A stretch of DNA of 6,396 nucleotides, taken from Deltaproteobacteria bacterium (GTDB taxonomy: Bacteria; Desulfobacterota; Desulfobaccia; Desulfobaccales; 0-14-0-80-60-11). The first letter of the stretch is position 1. Every line of letters begins with the position of its first letter. The notes beneath the pieces were generated by a model, which was not told where the DNA came from, ran no database searches, and saw only the letters and a list, made by a program, of their open reading frames with translations. Below are positions 1 through 6,206 of this stretch, piece after piece. The stretch lies in the NCBI GenBank assembly GCA_023381945.1, contig JAMCQY010000254.1, positions 1 through 6,396 on the forward strand, given 5' to 3'. The translations under genes and the position numbers were made by a program.

Positions 1-30
1 ACCGACGTGGGTATTAAAAGCGAGGAGATC

Positions 31-53
31 ACCGGAGAGATTCCTCTCCCGGT
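31..53 (+). other. Short leader hairpin upstream of the small membrane protein gene
   Basis: Bases 31-39 can pair with 44-53 around a four-base loop, giving nine pairs with one bulged C on the right arm. No T-run follows, so it does not look like an intrinsic terminator. It lies about 35 bases before the start codon at 88 and could be a leader or mRNA-stability structure. The rest of 1-87 holds no recognisable gene. The reading frame is open back to a GTG at 7, but those residues look like untranslated leader. Confidence 0.3.
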
Positions 54-87
54 CTTCAGCATTTCCGGATACGAAGGAGAAGACATC

Positions 88-399
88 ATGGCAAAGGAAC
101 AGGAAGCGAACAGGCGGAAGTTGATAGGCAAGACCATTGCCTTGGGGCTGGGCAGCGCGGCCATTTACGCCGCGGTCTTTTGGAATTCGGGAGCCGTAAT
201 GCAGTATTTCACCAAAGGCGGCATTTTTGCTGCCCTGCCCATTGCCACGGTGTTCCTGGTTTCCTTTGTGCATGGGGCCTTCGCCCATAACTTGTGGTCC
301 TGTTTGGGTATCGAAGCCACCAAGAAGGTGCAGCCCCGGATGGCTCCCCGGCCGGCCGCCAGAAAGCGCCCGCGGCCGTCTTTGCGGCTCAATGCTTAG
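88..399 (+). CDS. Small two-TM membrane protein paired with a TauE/SafE exporter
   Basis: This 103-residue protein has no function I can name. It starts with a short polar, basic N-terminus (residues 1-12). One hydrophobic helix follows at about 13-32 and a second at about 46-66. The tail from about residue 77 is rich in Pro, Arg and Lys and should lie in the cytoplasm. Between and after the helices are segments I recognise from memory in small proteins encoded next to sulfite-exporter genes of sulfate reducers: QYFTKGG (39-45), ALPIATVFL (49-57) and VHGAFAHNLWS (61-71). The ATG at 88 was chosen over the GTG at 7 because AAGGAGA (74-80) sits seven bases before it and the extra 27 residues look non-coding. 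The permease gene starts 67 bases downstream on the same strand, so the two are probably cotranscribed. By inference it may be an accessory subunit or assembly factor of the permease. Confidence 0.82.
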   Translation: MAKEQEANRRKLIGKTIALGLGSAAIYAAVFWNSGAVMQYFTKGGIFAALPIATVFLVSFVHGAFAHNLWSCLGIEATKKVQPRMAPRPAARKRPRPSLRLNA

Positions 400-452
400 T
401 CCTTCGTTTCATGAAGGGATTTATATTCATCAACAACTTGCCGTACTGAATT

Positions 453-458
453 AGGAGG
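453..458 (+). promoter_or_regulatory. Strong Shine-Dalgarno site for the permease gene
   Basis: AGGAGG matches the anti-Shine-Dalgarno core perfectly and lies eight bases before the ATG at 467. It fixes the start of the permease. Confidence 0.8.
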
Positions 459-466
459 ACTGACAG

Positions 467-1543
467 ATGCATGATATCGCCAGCGAAGCGGTGCAATTCA
501 TAGATTTGAACACCATGAACATCCTGTTCCTCTTTATCGTAGGCTTCATCGGCGGCCTGGTGAGCGGCTTCATCGGCTCCGGCGGCGCCTTTGTCCTGAC
601 TCCGGGAATGATGAGCCTTGGGGTGGTGGGCACGGTGGCGGTGGCCAGCAACATGTGCCACAAGTTCCCCAAGGCCATGGTGGGCGCCTATAAGCGGTTT
701 AAATACGGGCAGGTGGACGTAAAATTAGGCTTAGTAATGGCCGCCTCCGCCGGTATTGGGGTCTGGGTGGGCATCAAGATTCAGGAAATGATCCTGGCGG
801 CCTGGGGCCAGGCGGGCTCCAACCTTTACGTCAGCCTCTCTTTTGTGGTGATCCTGGTGGTAGTGGGCGGCTATGTGTTCTATGATGCCTGGAAAACCCA
901 GAAGACCGGAAGCGAAGAGAAGGTTTCTTCCCTGGCTTTGCGGCTGCAAAAGATCAATCTGTGGCCCATGATGCACTTCAAAACCGCCAATGTCCGCATC
1001 TCTTTGTGGTTCACCCTGCCCATCGGCTTTGCCACCGGCATGCTGGCGGCCACCATCGCGGTGGGCGGCTTCATCGGAGTGCCGGGCATGATCTACGGCT
1101 GCGGGGTCTCCGGCCTGGTGGCTTCGGCGACCGAACTGGTGATCGCCTTTGTCATGGGCTTCTTCGGCACCATTAAATGGGCCATGCACGGCATGGTGGA
1201 TATCCGCCTCACCCTGATCATCCTGGCCGGCTCCCTCATCGGGGTGCAGTTGGGCGCCATCGGCACCACTTATGTGAAAGAGCATATGATCAAGGTGGTT
1301 ATGGGCACTATCATGATAATCGTGGCCATCAGCCGGGCCTTGGCCGTGCCGCAATACCTGAAGGAGTTGGGCCTCATCTCCATGAGCCCCTTCACCCTGT
1401 CGATCCTCTCCAAGGCCAGCTTCCTCATCATGTGTCTGGCCCTGGCCATCGGCGCCTTCATCATCCTGGGAGCCATGTGGAAGGCCAAGCGGGCTGAAGC
1501 GCTGGCCGCCCGGGAAGCGGGATTTGCCATAGAGCAGGCGTAG
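467..1543 (+). CDS. TSUP (TauE/SafE) family anion exporter, probably sulfite or related sulfur compounds
   Basis: This is a 358-residue inner-membrane permease of the TauE/SafE (TSUP) family. Known members move sulfite, sulfoacetate, thiosulfate or other organosulfur anions; the substrate here cannot be read from sequence. The family's internal duplication is visible. Repeat 1 (about 27-82) has GFIGGLVSGFIGSGG, a TPG turn, and an SNMCHKFPKA...YKRFKYGQVD loop. Repeat 2 (about 187-247) has GFATGMLAATIAVGG, a VPG turn, and a matching IKWAMHGMVDIRL end. Hydrophobic segments fall near 17-37, 84-104, 118-139, 178-200, 221-238, 246-266, 273-295 and 315-337, with shorter re-entrant stretches after each PG turn. 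A polar cytoplasmic loop (about 141-172) separates the halves. It is longer than the usual ~250-residue TauE and resembles the longer form found in sulfate-reducing bacteria, where it could handle sulfite-type anions. It lies in a probable operon with the small membrane protein upstream. It appears complete. Confidence 0.9.
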   Translation: MHDIASEAVQFIDLNTMNILFLFIVGFIGGLVSGFIGSGGAFVLTPGMMSLGVVGTVAVASNMCHKFPKAMVGAYKRFKYGQVDVKLGLVMAASAGIGVWVGIKIQEMILAAWGQAGSNLYVSLSFVVILVVVGGYVFYDAWKTQKTGSEEKVSSLALRLQKINLWPMMHFKTANVRISLWFTLPIGFATGMLAATIAVGGFIGVPGMIYGCGVSGLVASATELVIAFVMGFFGTIKWAMHGMVDIRLTLIILAGSLIGVQLGAIGTTYVKEHMIKVVMGTIMIIVAISRALAVPQYLKELGLISMSPFTLSILSKASFLIMCLALAIGAFIILGAMWKAKRAEALAAREAGFAIEQA

Positions 1544-1555
1544 GCCCGGGGCCGG

Positions 1556-1574
1556 GGGCAGGTGGTTTCTGCCC
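1556..1574 (+). other. Small hairpin just after the permease stop codon
   Basis: GGGCAG (1556-1561) pairs with CTGCCC (1569-1574) around a seven-base loop, 13 bases after the stop. Only a few T residues follow. It may be a 3'-end stabiliser or a weak terminator placed before the much stronger hairpin at 1611-1648. Confidence 0.25.
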
Positions 1575-1607
1575 TTGATTCCGGCGGCGATACAACTTAA
1601 ATTAGGC

Positions 1608-1651
1608 AGTAAGACTGCGGAGTGGGCCCGGTCCCACTCCGCAGTCTTATT
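1608..1651 (+). terminator. Probable intrinsic terminator after the exporter operon
   Basis: A perfect 16-bp inverted repeat (1611-1626 with 1633-1648) encloses a six-base loop. It extends to 19 bp if one G-T pair is allowed at 1609/1650. A short T-rich stretch (TTTTCT, about 1655-1660) follows on the + strand after a six-base gap, and no T-run follows on the - strand, so it best fits the upstream + strand genes. The T-tract is imperfect. The arm is unusually long and perfect, so it could instead be a mobile palindromic repeat acting as a terminator. Confidence 0.65.
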
Positions 1652-1671
1652 AGGTTTTCTCCTGGGTCAAA

Positions 1672-1693
1672 GGGCGGACACATAGGTCCGCCC
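1672..1693. repeat. REP-like palindrome with GGGCGGAC arms
   Basis: GGGCGGAC (1672-1679) and GTCCGCCC (1686-1693) form an 8-bp perfect palindrome around a six-base loop, followed by CTACG. I have seen similar short GC-rich palindromes ending in CCCCTACG scattered between genes in many environmental bacteria, but that is memory, not a search result. It lies between the terminator and the Usp remnant, 20 bases or so before the remnant's ribosome-binding site. Confidence 0.5.
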
Positions 1694-1728
1694 CTACGTT
1701 TTAGTCCAATCAGCACGGAGAAAGGGTT

Positions 1729-1860
1729 TTGGGAAAATATAACCGGATTCTGGTGGCAGTGGACGGCTCGGAGCCGAGCCTGCACGCCCTGAGTGAGGCC
1801 TTCAAATTAAAACGAGAAAGCACTGTTACCGGCGTAAATGCTGGCAAGGCCCGGAAATAA
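1729..1860 (+). pseudogene. Truncated universal stress protein (UspA family) N-terminal remnant
   Basis: A TTG start at 1729, with GGAG at 1717-1720 eight bases before it, opens a 43-codon frame. Its beginning reads like a genuine UspA first strand and helix: YNRILVAVDGSEPSLHAL followed by SEAFKLKRES and TVTGV. VAVDGS is the conserved beta-1/loop signature of the ATP-binding Usp fold, which normally spans about 140-150 residues. After about residue 36, where beta-2 should continue into a VxP(P) segment, the sequence changes to NAGKARK and stops at 1858-1860. No Usp continuation was found in the other frames before 2028. The gene has therefore lost about three quarters of its length. The position downstream of the exporter fits a former Usp gene there. 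The palindrome at 1868-1893 lies directly behind the break. A functional 43-residue peptide seems unlikely. Confidence 0.75.
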
Positions 1861-1867
1861 TAAATCC

Positions 1868-1893
1868 CCCTCTCCCCTGCGAGGGGGAGAGGG
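1868..1893. repeat. C/G-rich palindromic repeat beside the Usp breakpoint; possible terminator for the GH65 gene
   Basis: CCCTCTCCCC (1868-1877) pairs with GGGGAGAGGG (1884-1893) around a six-base loop, a perfect 10-bp stem. It begins seven bases after the Usp remnant's stop codon. Read on the - strand it is followed by a T-rich stretch (GGATTTATTATTT), so it may also end transcription of the GH65 gene, which stops about 135 bases away. No other terminator was seen for that gene. The remaining spacer up to 2028 holds no gene that I can recognise. Confidence 0.5.
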
Positions 1894-2028
1894 TAAAAAC
1901 CAAGTTGGCCCAGCCAGTTACACAAAATGAAGATCTCCACGCCTCTAAAATGGAAGATACGAGACCTATATAATCCCTCCCCTACCCTTGAACTTCCTGC
2001 TGTGGTCCTGAGCCTCTAATCCAGAAAA

Positions 2029-4437
2029 CTAGCTGAAATCAACCTCTTTGGTCTCGCCGTTTTTCAAGTTGAAGGTTTTCCCTTTGACGCTGATCTTGAT
2101 GGGACCTGCCGGAGACTCCAGGGCCTCGATCTTCAGCTTATTGGGGGTGATTTCCAACTCCAGCGAATGAAAACGATAACGGATGTGCAGATGCAGCCTG
2201 GCCAGTTCGTCGGGCAGGGCGGGATTGAAATACAATACGTGCCCCCGGGTTTCTATGCCGGTATAGCCCCGCTGCATCAGGTCGACCACTCCGGCCATGG
2301 CCCCGAGATGAATTCCTTCCTGGGTTGTTCCCCCCTGAATATCGCCAATATCGCTATGCAAGGCCTCGGTAAAGAGTATCCAGGAGGTGACCCGGTCAGA
2401 ACGGGCCAGCACCCAGGAATTAACCACCCGGCTGAGGGTTGAACCGTTAGAGGTTCTTTTCAAGTAATAAGAGATGTTATTGGGGATGGTTTCATAGGCG
2501 AAGCAGTATCCGAGTTGCTGGCAGAGCTCTTTGAGCTGTTCCGAAGAAAATAAATAGAAGAGCATCAACACGTCGGCCTGTTTGGAAGCCTTGTAGTTGT
2601 TTGGGCTGTCATTTTCCGATTCCAGGATGCGGTCGAGGCGCTGAATGTCATCATATTTTTTCCGGTAGCCTTGCCAGTCGAATTCTTCCAGGTCTTCGTA
2701 GCCCTGAAACTGGCTGATGATGCCGTCCCCATGGAACGGTACAAACATTTTATGACTGATGTCCCGCCACCGGTCCAATTCTGCCTGGCCCAGGTCGAGA
2801 CGTTCACGCAATTCCCGGGAACGGTCTTCCGGCAGCAGGTCAAACAACTCTAAAGTGCGGCTCAGCACCCACACCGCCATGAGATTGGTATAGGCATTGT
2901 TGTTCAATCCGGGCTGGTCCGCCCCCGGGTAGCGGGTATGGTACTCATCCGGACCCACGACCCCGATGATTTCATACCGCTCCAGGTCAGGATTGTATTT
3001 GGCGATGCTTCCCCAAAAGCGGGCGATCTCCAAAATCATCTCCGCCCCGTAAAAGGACAGGAACTCCAGATCACCGGTCACCTGGTAATAATGATAAATG
3101 TTGTAAGCGATGGCCGAATTCACATGATATTGCAGGTGGGTATCATCGGGAATCCAATGATTAGACTTGGGGTTGAGGTGGATTTTTTGGCTTTCCTCAC
3201 GGCCGCTGCTGCCGCTTTGCCAGGGAAATAAAGCACCCAGGTAGCCGGATTGCCTGGCATTTATCCTGGCTTCGGGCAGGCGCCGGTACCGATACCGGAG
3301 CAAAGTCCTGGTGATTTCATGAAAACGAAGGTTTAACAGAGGAAAGACGAAGAGTTCATCCCAAAAAATATGGCCCCGGTAGGCTTCTCCGTGCCAACCC
3401 CTGGCCGGCACTCCCACGTCGAGTTCCATGGTGTGCAGGGAAGTAGTCTGCAATAAGTGAAACAGGTAGAGATGCAGCACCGTGTCGGTATATTCGTAAA
3501 CTTTCTCTTTCTTTGAGTCGTAGTCGATTTTAAAGCGGCGCCACAATTGTTCCCAGGCCAGGGTGTGGCCATGGAAGAGCTCCGCAAAATTGCTGGCCCG
3601 TTTGATGGCCTGGCGGGCCGCCAGGCCGCACTCGGAGATGCCGTGGTCCCGGGAAGAATACAAGGCCATCACTTTCTCCAGGCATATCTCGCTTCCCTCA
3701 TTCATGGTCAGAATGAATTTCTGAGCGATATAACCCGGCTCTTTCTCCACCTTGGGAGCGAGAACCAGGAGCCGGCCATTTTCATGAATCCGGGTCCTGG
3801 CAGCCTGGGATAGGCGTAATTTGGATTGCTTGGTCCGGACTTCCAGGTAGATGGTTTCTTGATCGACTTGCTCCGTTGCCAGAGGCTCCAGGTGTTTGCC
3901 GTCAAGCTGACGGTAGCGTTCCACTCCGGAGTTGACAATGCGTCCATCCAGGGCGGACAGAAACTCCACCGGACCGGACCAGTTCACCGCGGTCAAGGTT
4001 AGCTCCTGGGCTCCCAGATGGGGGTCGCCCATATGGACCAGACGCCGATTGGTCACTTCGCATTCCCGCCCCTGCCCGTCCCGGAACCTGAAGGTGCGTA
4101 TCAGAATGCCTTTGATCACGTCCAATTCCTGGCGGTAGGAAAGAATATCCACGGCGCTTAGGTCGAACCAGTCTCCGTCGGCCAGGCGAAAATTGAGAAC
4201 CAGCCAGTTGGGCAGATTTACCAGGTCTTCGTTCTCGATTACTCGACCCGCAATCTCGGTCTTTAAGCGATTATAACCTCCGGCCAGGTAGGTGCCAGGG
4301 TAATGGATATCATCGGCCCGGGCCTCCGGACCCGCGCCTCTGCTGGCAAAATAACCATTGCCCAAGGTGCACAGGGCCTCGCGCAAACCCTCTTCCTTCG
4401 GGTCGAACTCATCATATGTCAGCCGCCATTCACTCAC
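2029..4437 (-). CDS. Glycoside hydrolase family 65 protein, probable trehalose (alpha-glucoside) phosphorylase
   Basis: This is an 802-residue GH65 enzyme, within the usual 750-800 range. Family members cleave alpha-linked glucose disaccharides with inversion, most using phosphate to give beta-glucose-1-phosphate; some are hydrolases. An N-terminal beta-sandwich (about 1-265) leads through linker helices into an (alpha/alpha)6 barrel (about 310-720) and a small C-terminal beta domain (about 725-802). Visible signatures are ARGWHGEAYRGHIFWDELF (345-363), FPWQSGSSGREE (404-415), the catalytic-acid motif GPDEYH (495-500, acid E498), KASKQADV (616-623) and DIQGGTTQEGIHLGAM (699-714). In the likely phosphate-binding stretch STLSRVVNSW (676-685), N683 stands where many phosphorylases have His, so phosphorolysis is not certain. 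The start is GTG at 4437, overlapping the upstream stop as GTGA, with GAGGAG at 4450-4445. Coupling to a beta-PGM/OtsB fusion makes trehalose the best-supported substrate; maltose or kojibiose are alternatives. No signal peptide, so cytoplasmic. Confidence 0.9.
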   Translation of the reverse strand: MSEWRLTYDEFDPKEEGLREALCTLGNGYFASRGAGPEARADDIHYPGTYLAGGYNRLKTEIAGRVIENEDLVNLPNWLVLNFRLADGDWFDLSAVDILSYRQELDVIKGILIRTFRFRDGQGRECEVTNRRLVHMGDPHLGAQELTLTAVNWSGPVEFLSALDGRIVNSGVERYRQLDGKHLEPLATEQVDQETIYLEVRTKQSKLRLSQAARTRIHENGRLLVLAPKVEKEPGYIAQKFILTMNEGSEICLEKVMALYSSRDHGISECGLAARQAIKRASNFAELFHGHTLAWEQLWRRFKIDYDSKKEKVYEYTDTVLHLYLFHLLQTTSLHTMELDVGVPARGWHGEAYRGHIFWDELFVFPLLNLRFHEITRTLLRYRYRRLPEARINARQSGYLGALFPWQSGSSGREESQKIHLNPKSNHWIPDDTHLQYHVNSAIAYNIYHYYQVTGDLEFLSFYGAEMILEIARFWGSIAKYNPDLERYEIIGVVGPDEYHTRYPGADQPGLNNNAYTNLMAVWVLSRTLELFDLLPEDRSRELRERLDLGQAELDRWRDISHKMFVPFHGDGIISQFQGYEDLEEFDWQGYRKKYDDIQRLDRILESENDSPNNYKASKQADVLMLFYLFSSEQLKELCQQLGYCFAYETIPNNISYYLKRTSNGSTLSRVVNSWVLARSDRVTSWILFTEALHSDIGDIQGGTTQEGIHLGAMAGVVDLMQRGYTGIETRGHVLYFNPALPDELARLHLHIRYRFHSLELEITPNKLKIEALESPAGPIKISVKGKTFNLKNGETKEVDFS

Positions 4438-4450
4438 TGACGTTCTCCTC
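4434..4450 (-). promoter_or_regulatory. Translational coupling site: internal Shine-Dalgarno and GTGA stop/start overlap
   Basis: The GH65 start GTG (4437-4435) overlaps the phosphatase stop TGA (4436-4434). GAGGAG (4450-4445) lies seven bases before the GTG, inside the last codons of the upstream gene. Ribosomes finishing the first gene can restart directly on the second, which would keep the two proteins in fixed proportion. Confidence 0.8.
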
Positions 4451-6005
4451 GGCAGATGGGGATCAGGGCCCGGAGGAATTGTTCCACCTCGGCGGGATTC
4501 CTCAGCAGGTACCGGGCCGCAGTGGCCTTTTTGCCTCGCTGCACGCTGAAACCGAGGCCGCGGTCCCCCAGGACTTTAAAGGCATCTTCATCGGTGGTGT
4601 CGTCCCCCACGTAGATGGGCAGCACCCCGGAGTCGTCCATTTGCAATTGCTCCAGCAGATACAGGATAGCCTTGCCCTTATTCCAGTCGATATCGGGCTG
4701 CAATTCAAAAATCTTTTTGCCCGAACTCTGACGCAGTCCGGCATGTTCTTTCTTGACCCGGTCCACCGCTTTTTCCACTTCTGCGACCCTGTCCTCTTTT
4801 ACACGCCGATAGTGGATGGCGATGGAAAACTTTTTGCGTTCCACCTGGACCCCGGAGATTTTGTCCCCCAGCAGGTCCTTCAATGATTTTTCCGCCCTGT
4901 CCAGCACCGGTAAGAAATCCTTGCCTAACTGGTGCTCTATACGCTTGCCCTCAGGGCCGGCGATATCGAAGCCATGACTGCCGGCGTAGTAGATATTCTC
5001 TAGATCCACGAGTTTTCGGACGTCCGGCAGATCCCGGCCGCTGATGACGGCCACGATGCAATGCTCCGCCAGTTCTCTGAGGGTTTGGCGGACTGAATCC
5101 GCCAGCAGTGCGTCTTCCGGACGATCGACAATGGGGGTCAGGGTGCCGTCATAGTCCAGGAAGATCACCGGCCGTTTTCCCAGCAGCTTACGGATGATTT
5201 CCTCCAGGTGGTCCATGGCCGGGTGAAGAGAATTGATGATTTCCCCTGAAGCGTTAACCACGCCGATTTCTCCGAGATCGGCTACTGCGGCATTGGCGCC
5301 ATTCTTCACCAAGTCCGCGGCGTGACCGGTCCGGTCCACTCCAATGACCCAGCCGAATTTGCCCTTTTTGCCGGCTTGCACCCCGGAGATGGCGTCTTCC
5401 ACCACCATCGCCCGGGAAGGGTTTATCCCCAATTTTTGGGCGGCGGTCAGGAAAATATCCGGGTCCGGTTTGCCTTCAAGGCCCAGCTTCTCCGATTCCA
5501 CCCCATCAACCTTGATGTCAAACTGATCGAGAAGCTGCGCGGCCTCCAGCAGGGGAACACAATTTTTGCTGGAGGAAATGATGGCGGTCTTGAAGCCTGC
5601 TATTCTCAATTTATGCAGGAAGTCCACCGCGTCGTCGTAAGTCTCCACCCCCTGCTTTTCGAGTGCGTCATGAAAGAAACTGTTTTTCTTTTTTCCCAGC
5701 CCGTATACGGTTTCCTGGCCGGGATCGTCATCAGGTTCGCCTTCGGGCAGCTCGATTCCCCGGGATTCCAAAAAACTCTTAACGCCCTTAGAGCGCGGCT
5801 TGCCGTCCACATAGCGGCGGTAATCCTTGTCGGGATCGAAAGGCTTGAAGTCTTTGCCCTGGTGTTTTTCGAGGTACCAGTCGAAAAGCTTTTTCCAGGC
5901 GGCGGCATGGAGCGAAGCAGTTTTGGTGATAACGCCGTCCAGGTCGAAGATAACCGCATCGAAAGAGCATTTCGAAATGATGAAATGGGGATTTTTTTCA
6001 GACAA
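4434..6005 (-). CDS. Beta-phosphoglucomutase / trehalose-6-phosphate phosphatase (OtsB) fusion protein
   Basis: This 523-residue protein joins two HAD-superfamily enzymes. Residues about 14-250 resemble beta-phosphoglucomutase: DLDG (21-24, nucleophile D21 and acid/base D23), T29 and H33 in the cap hinge, R71 in GKPR, SSSKN (144-148), K179 in KPDPD, and E203/D204 in VVEDAISG. These align with D8, D10, T16, H20, R49, S114, K145, E169 and D170 of the Lactococcus enzyme (recalled alignment). Residues about 278-515 are OtsB: DYDGT (284-288), SGR (322-324), GSHGFD (342-347), ELQP...WNKGKA (434-446) and GDDTTDED (467-474). OtsB removes phosphate from trehalose-6-phosphate; beta-PGM turns beta-glucose-1-phosphate into glucose-6-phosphate. 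All expected catalytic residues are present. Start: TTG at 6005, with GAGG six bases before it; an in-frame stop lies further upstream. It overlaps the GH65 gene by four bases. Domain order matches the N-terminal part of mycobacterial Rv2006 (OtsB1). Cytoplasmic; no signal peptide. Confidence 0.9.
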   Translation of the reverse strand: MSEKNPHFIISKCSFDAVIFDLDGVITKTASLHAAAWKKLFDWYLEKHQGKDFKPFDPDKDYRRYVDGKPRSKGVKSFLESRGIELPEGEPDDDPGQETVYGLGKKKNSFFHDALEKQGVETYDDAVDFLHKLRIAGFKTAIISSSKNCVPLLEAAQLLDQFDIKVDGVESEKLGLEGKPDPDIFLTAAQKLGINPSRAMVVEDAISGVQAGKKGKFGWVIGVDRTGHAADLVKNGANAAVADLGEIGVVNASGEIINSLHPAMDHLEEIIRKLLGKRPVIFLDYDGTLTPIVDRPEDALLADSVRQTLRELAEHCIVAVISGRDLPDVRKLVDLENIYYAGSHGFDIAGPEGKRIEHQLGKDFLPVLDRAEKSLKDLLGDKISGVQVERKKFSIAIHYRRVKEDRVAEVEKAVDRVKKEHAGLRQSSGKKIFELQPDIDWNKGKAILYLLEQLQMDDSGVLPIYVGDDTTDEDAFKVLGDRGLGFSVQRGKKATAARYLLRNPAEVEQFLRALIPICRGERQ

Positions 6006-6109
6006 AGCCGACCTCGCAAGCCAGGTTTGCAGGCGAAAGCAATTTTCACAAATTCAATAAGTAATTAGGTAATCATTGACAGGGTTTTTGTCCATGCGCT
6101 CTCGCGACT

Positions 6110-6180
6110 GTCATTCTGAGGGAGCCGGAGGCGACCGAAGAATCTCCAAAAACGAGATGCTTCGCTTCGCCCAGCATGAC
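6110..6180. repeat. Imperfect palindromic interspersed repeat (GTCATTCTGAG type)
   Basis: The outer arms GTCATTCTGAGGG (6110-6122) and CCCAGCATGAC (6170-6180) are near-inverted copies. The inner arms GAAGAATCTC (6137-6146) and GAGATGCTTC (6154-6163) pair with one mismatch around the seven-base loop CAAAAAC. The left end, GTCATTCTGAG...GAAGAATCT, is a sequence I recognise from memory as a widespread non-coding repeat in bacteria of several phyla. It encodes no protein. It lies between the 5' end of the trehalose operon and the 3' end of the endonuclease gene. Transcripts from either strand could fold into a long hairpin, so it may serve as a terminator for the endonuclease gene. Confidence 0.65.
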
Positions 6181-6206
6181 GATCATTTGTAGACTCAAGG
6201 CGAATC

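Noticed and set aside
7..87. N-terminal extension of the small membrane protein from a GTG at 7
   Set aside because: No ribosome-binding site suits it, and the ATG at 88 has a clear one. The extra residues are not hydrophobic or signal-like.
731..1354. A 207-codon open frame on the - strand opposite the exporter
   Set aside because: It is His-, Gly- and Asp-rich, as expected from the complement of membrane-protein codons, and lies entirely under the exporter.
1969..1974. A perfect TATAAT on the + strand
   Set aside because: The sequence 17 bases upstream (TAAAAT) is no -35 match, and the only gene downstream is on the other strand.
4416..4886. A 156-codon + strand frame across the operon junction
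   Set aside because: It is antisense to the OtsB domain and shows no domain or ribosome-binding site of its own.
5322..6068. A 248-codon open frame on the + strand opposite the fusion gene
   Set aside because: It is antisense to strongly supported HAD motifs, has no recognisable domain and reads as low-complexity shadow sequence of a GC-rich gene.
6076..6081. A perfect TTGACA on the + strand
   Set aside because: No -10 box at a usable distance and no + strand gene follows.
6064..6094. Possible - strand promoter for the trehalose operon (TGGACA at 6094-6089, CCTAAT at 6069-6064)
   Set aside because: The spacer is 19 bases and the -10 matches only four of six positions; too weak to call, though some promoter should lie in 6006-6110.
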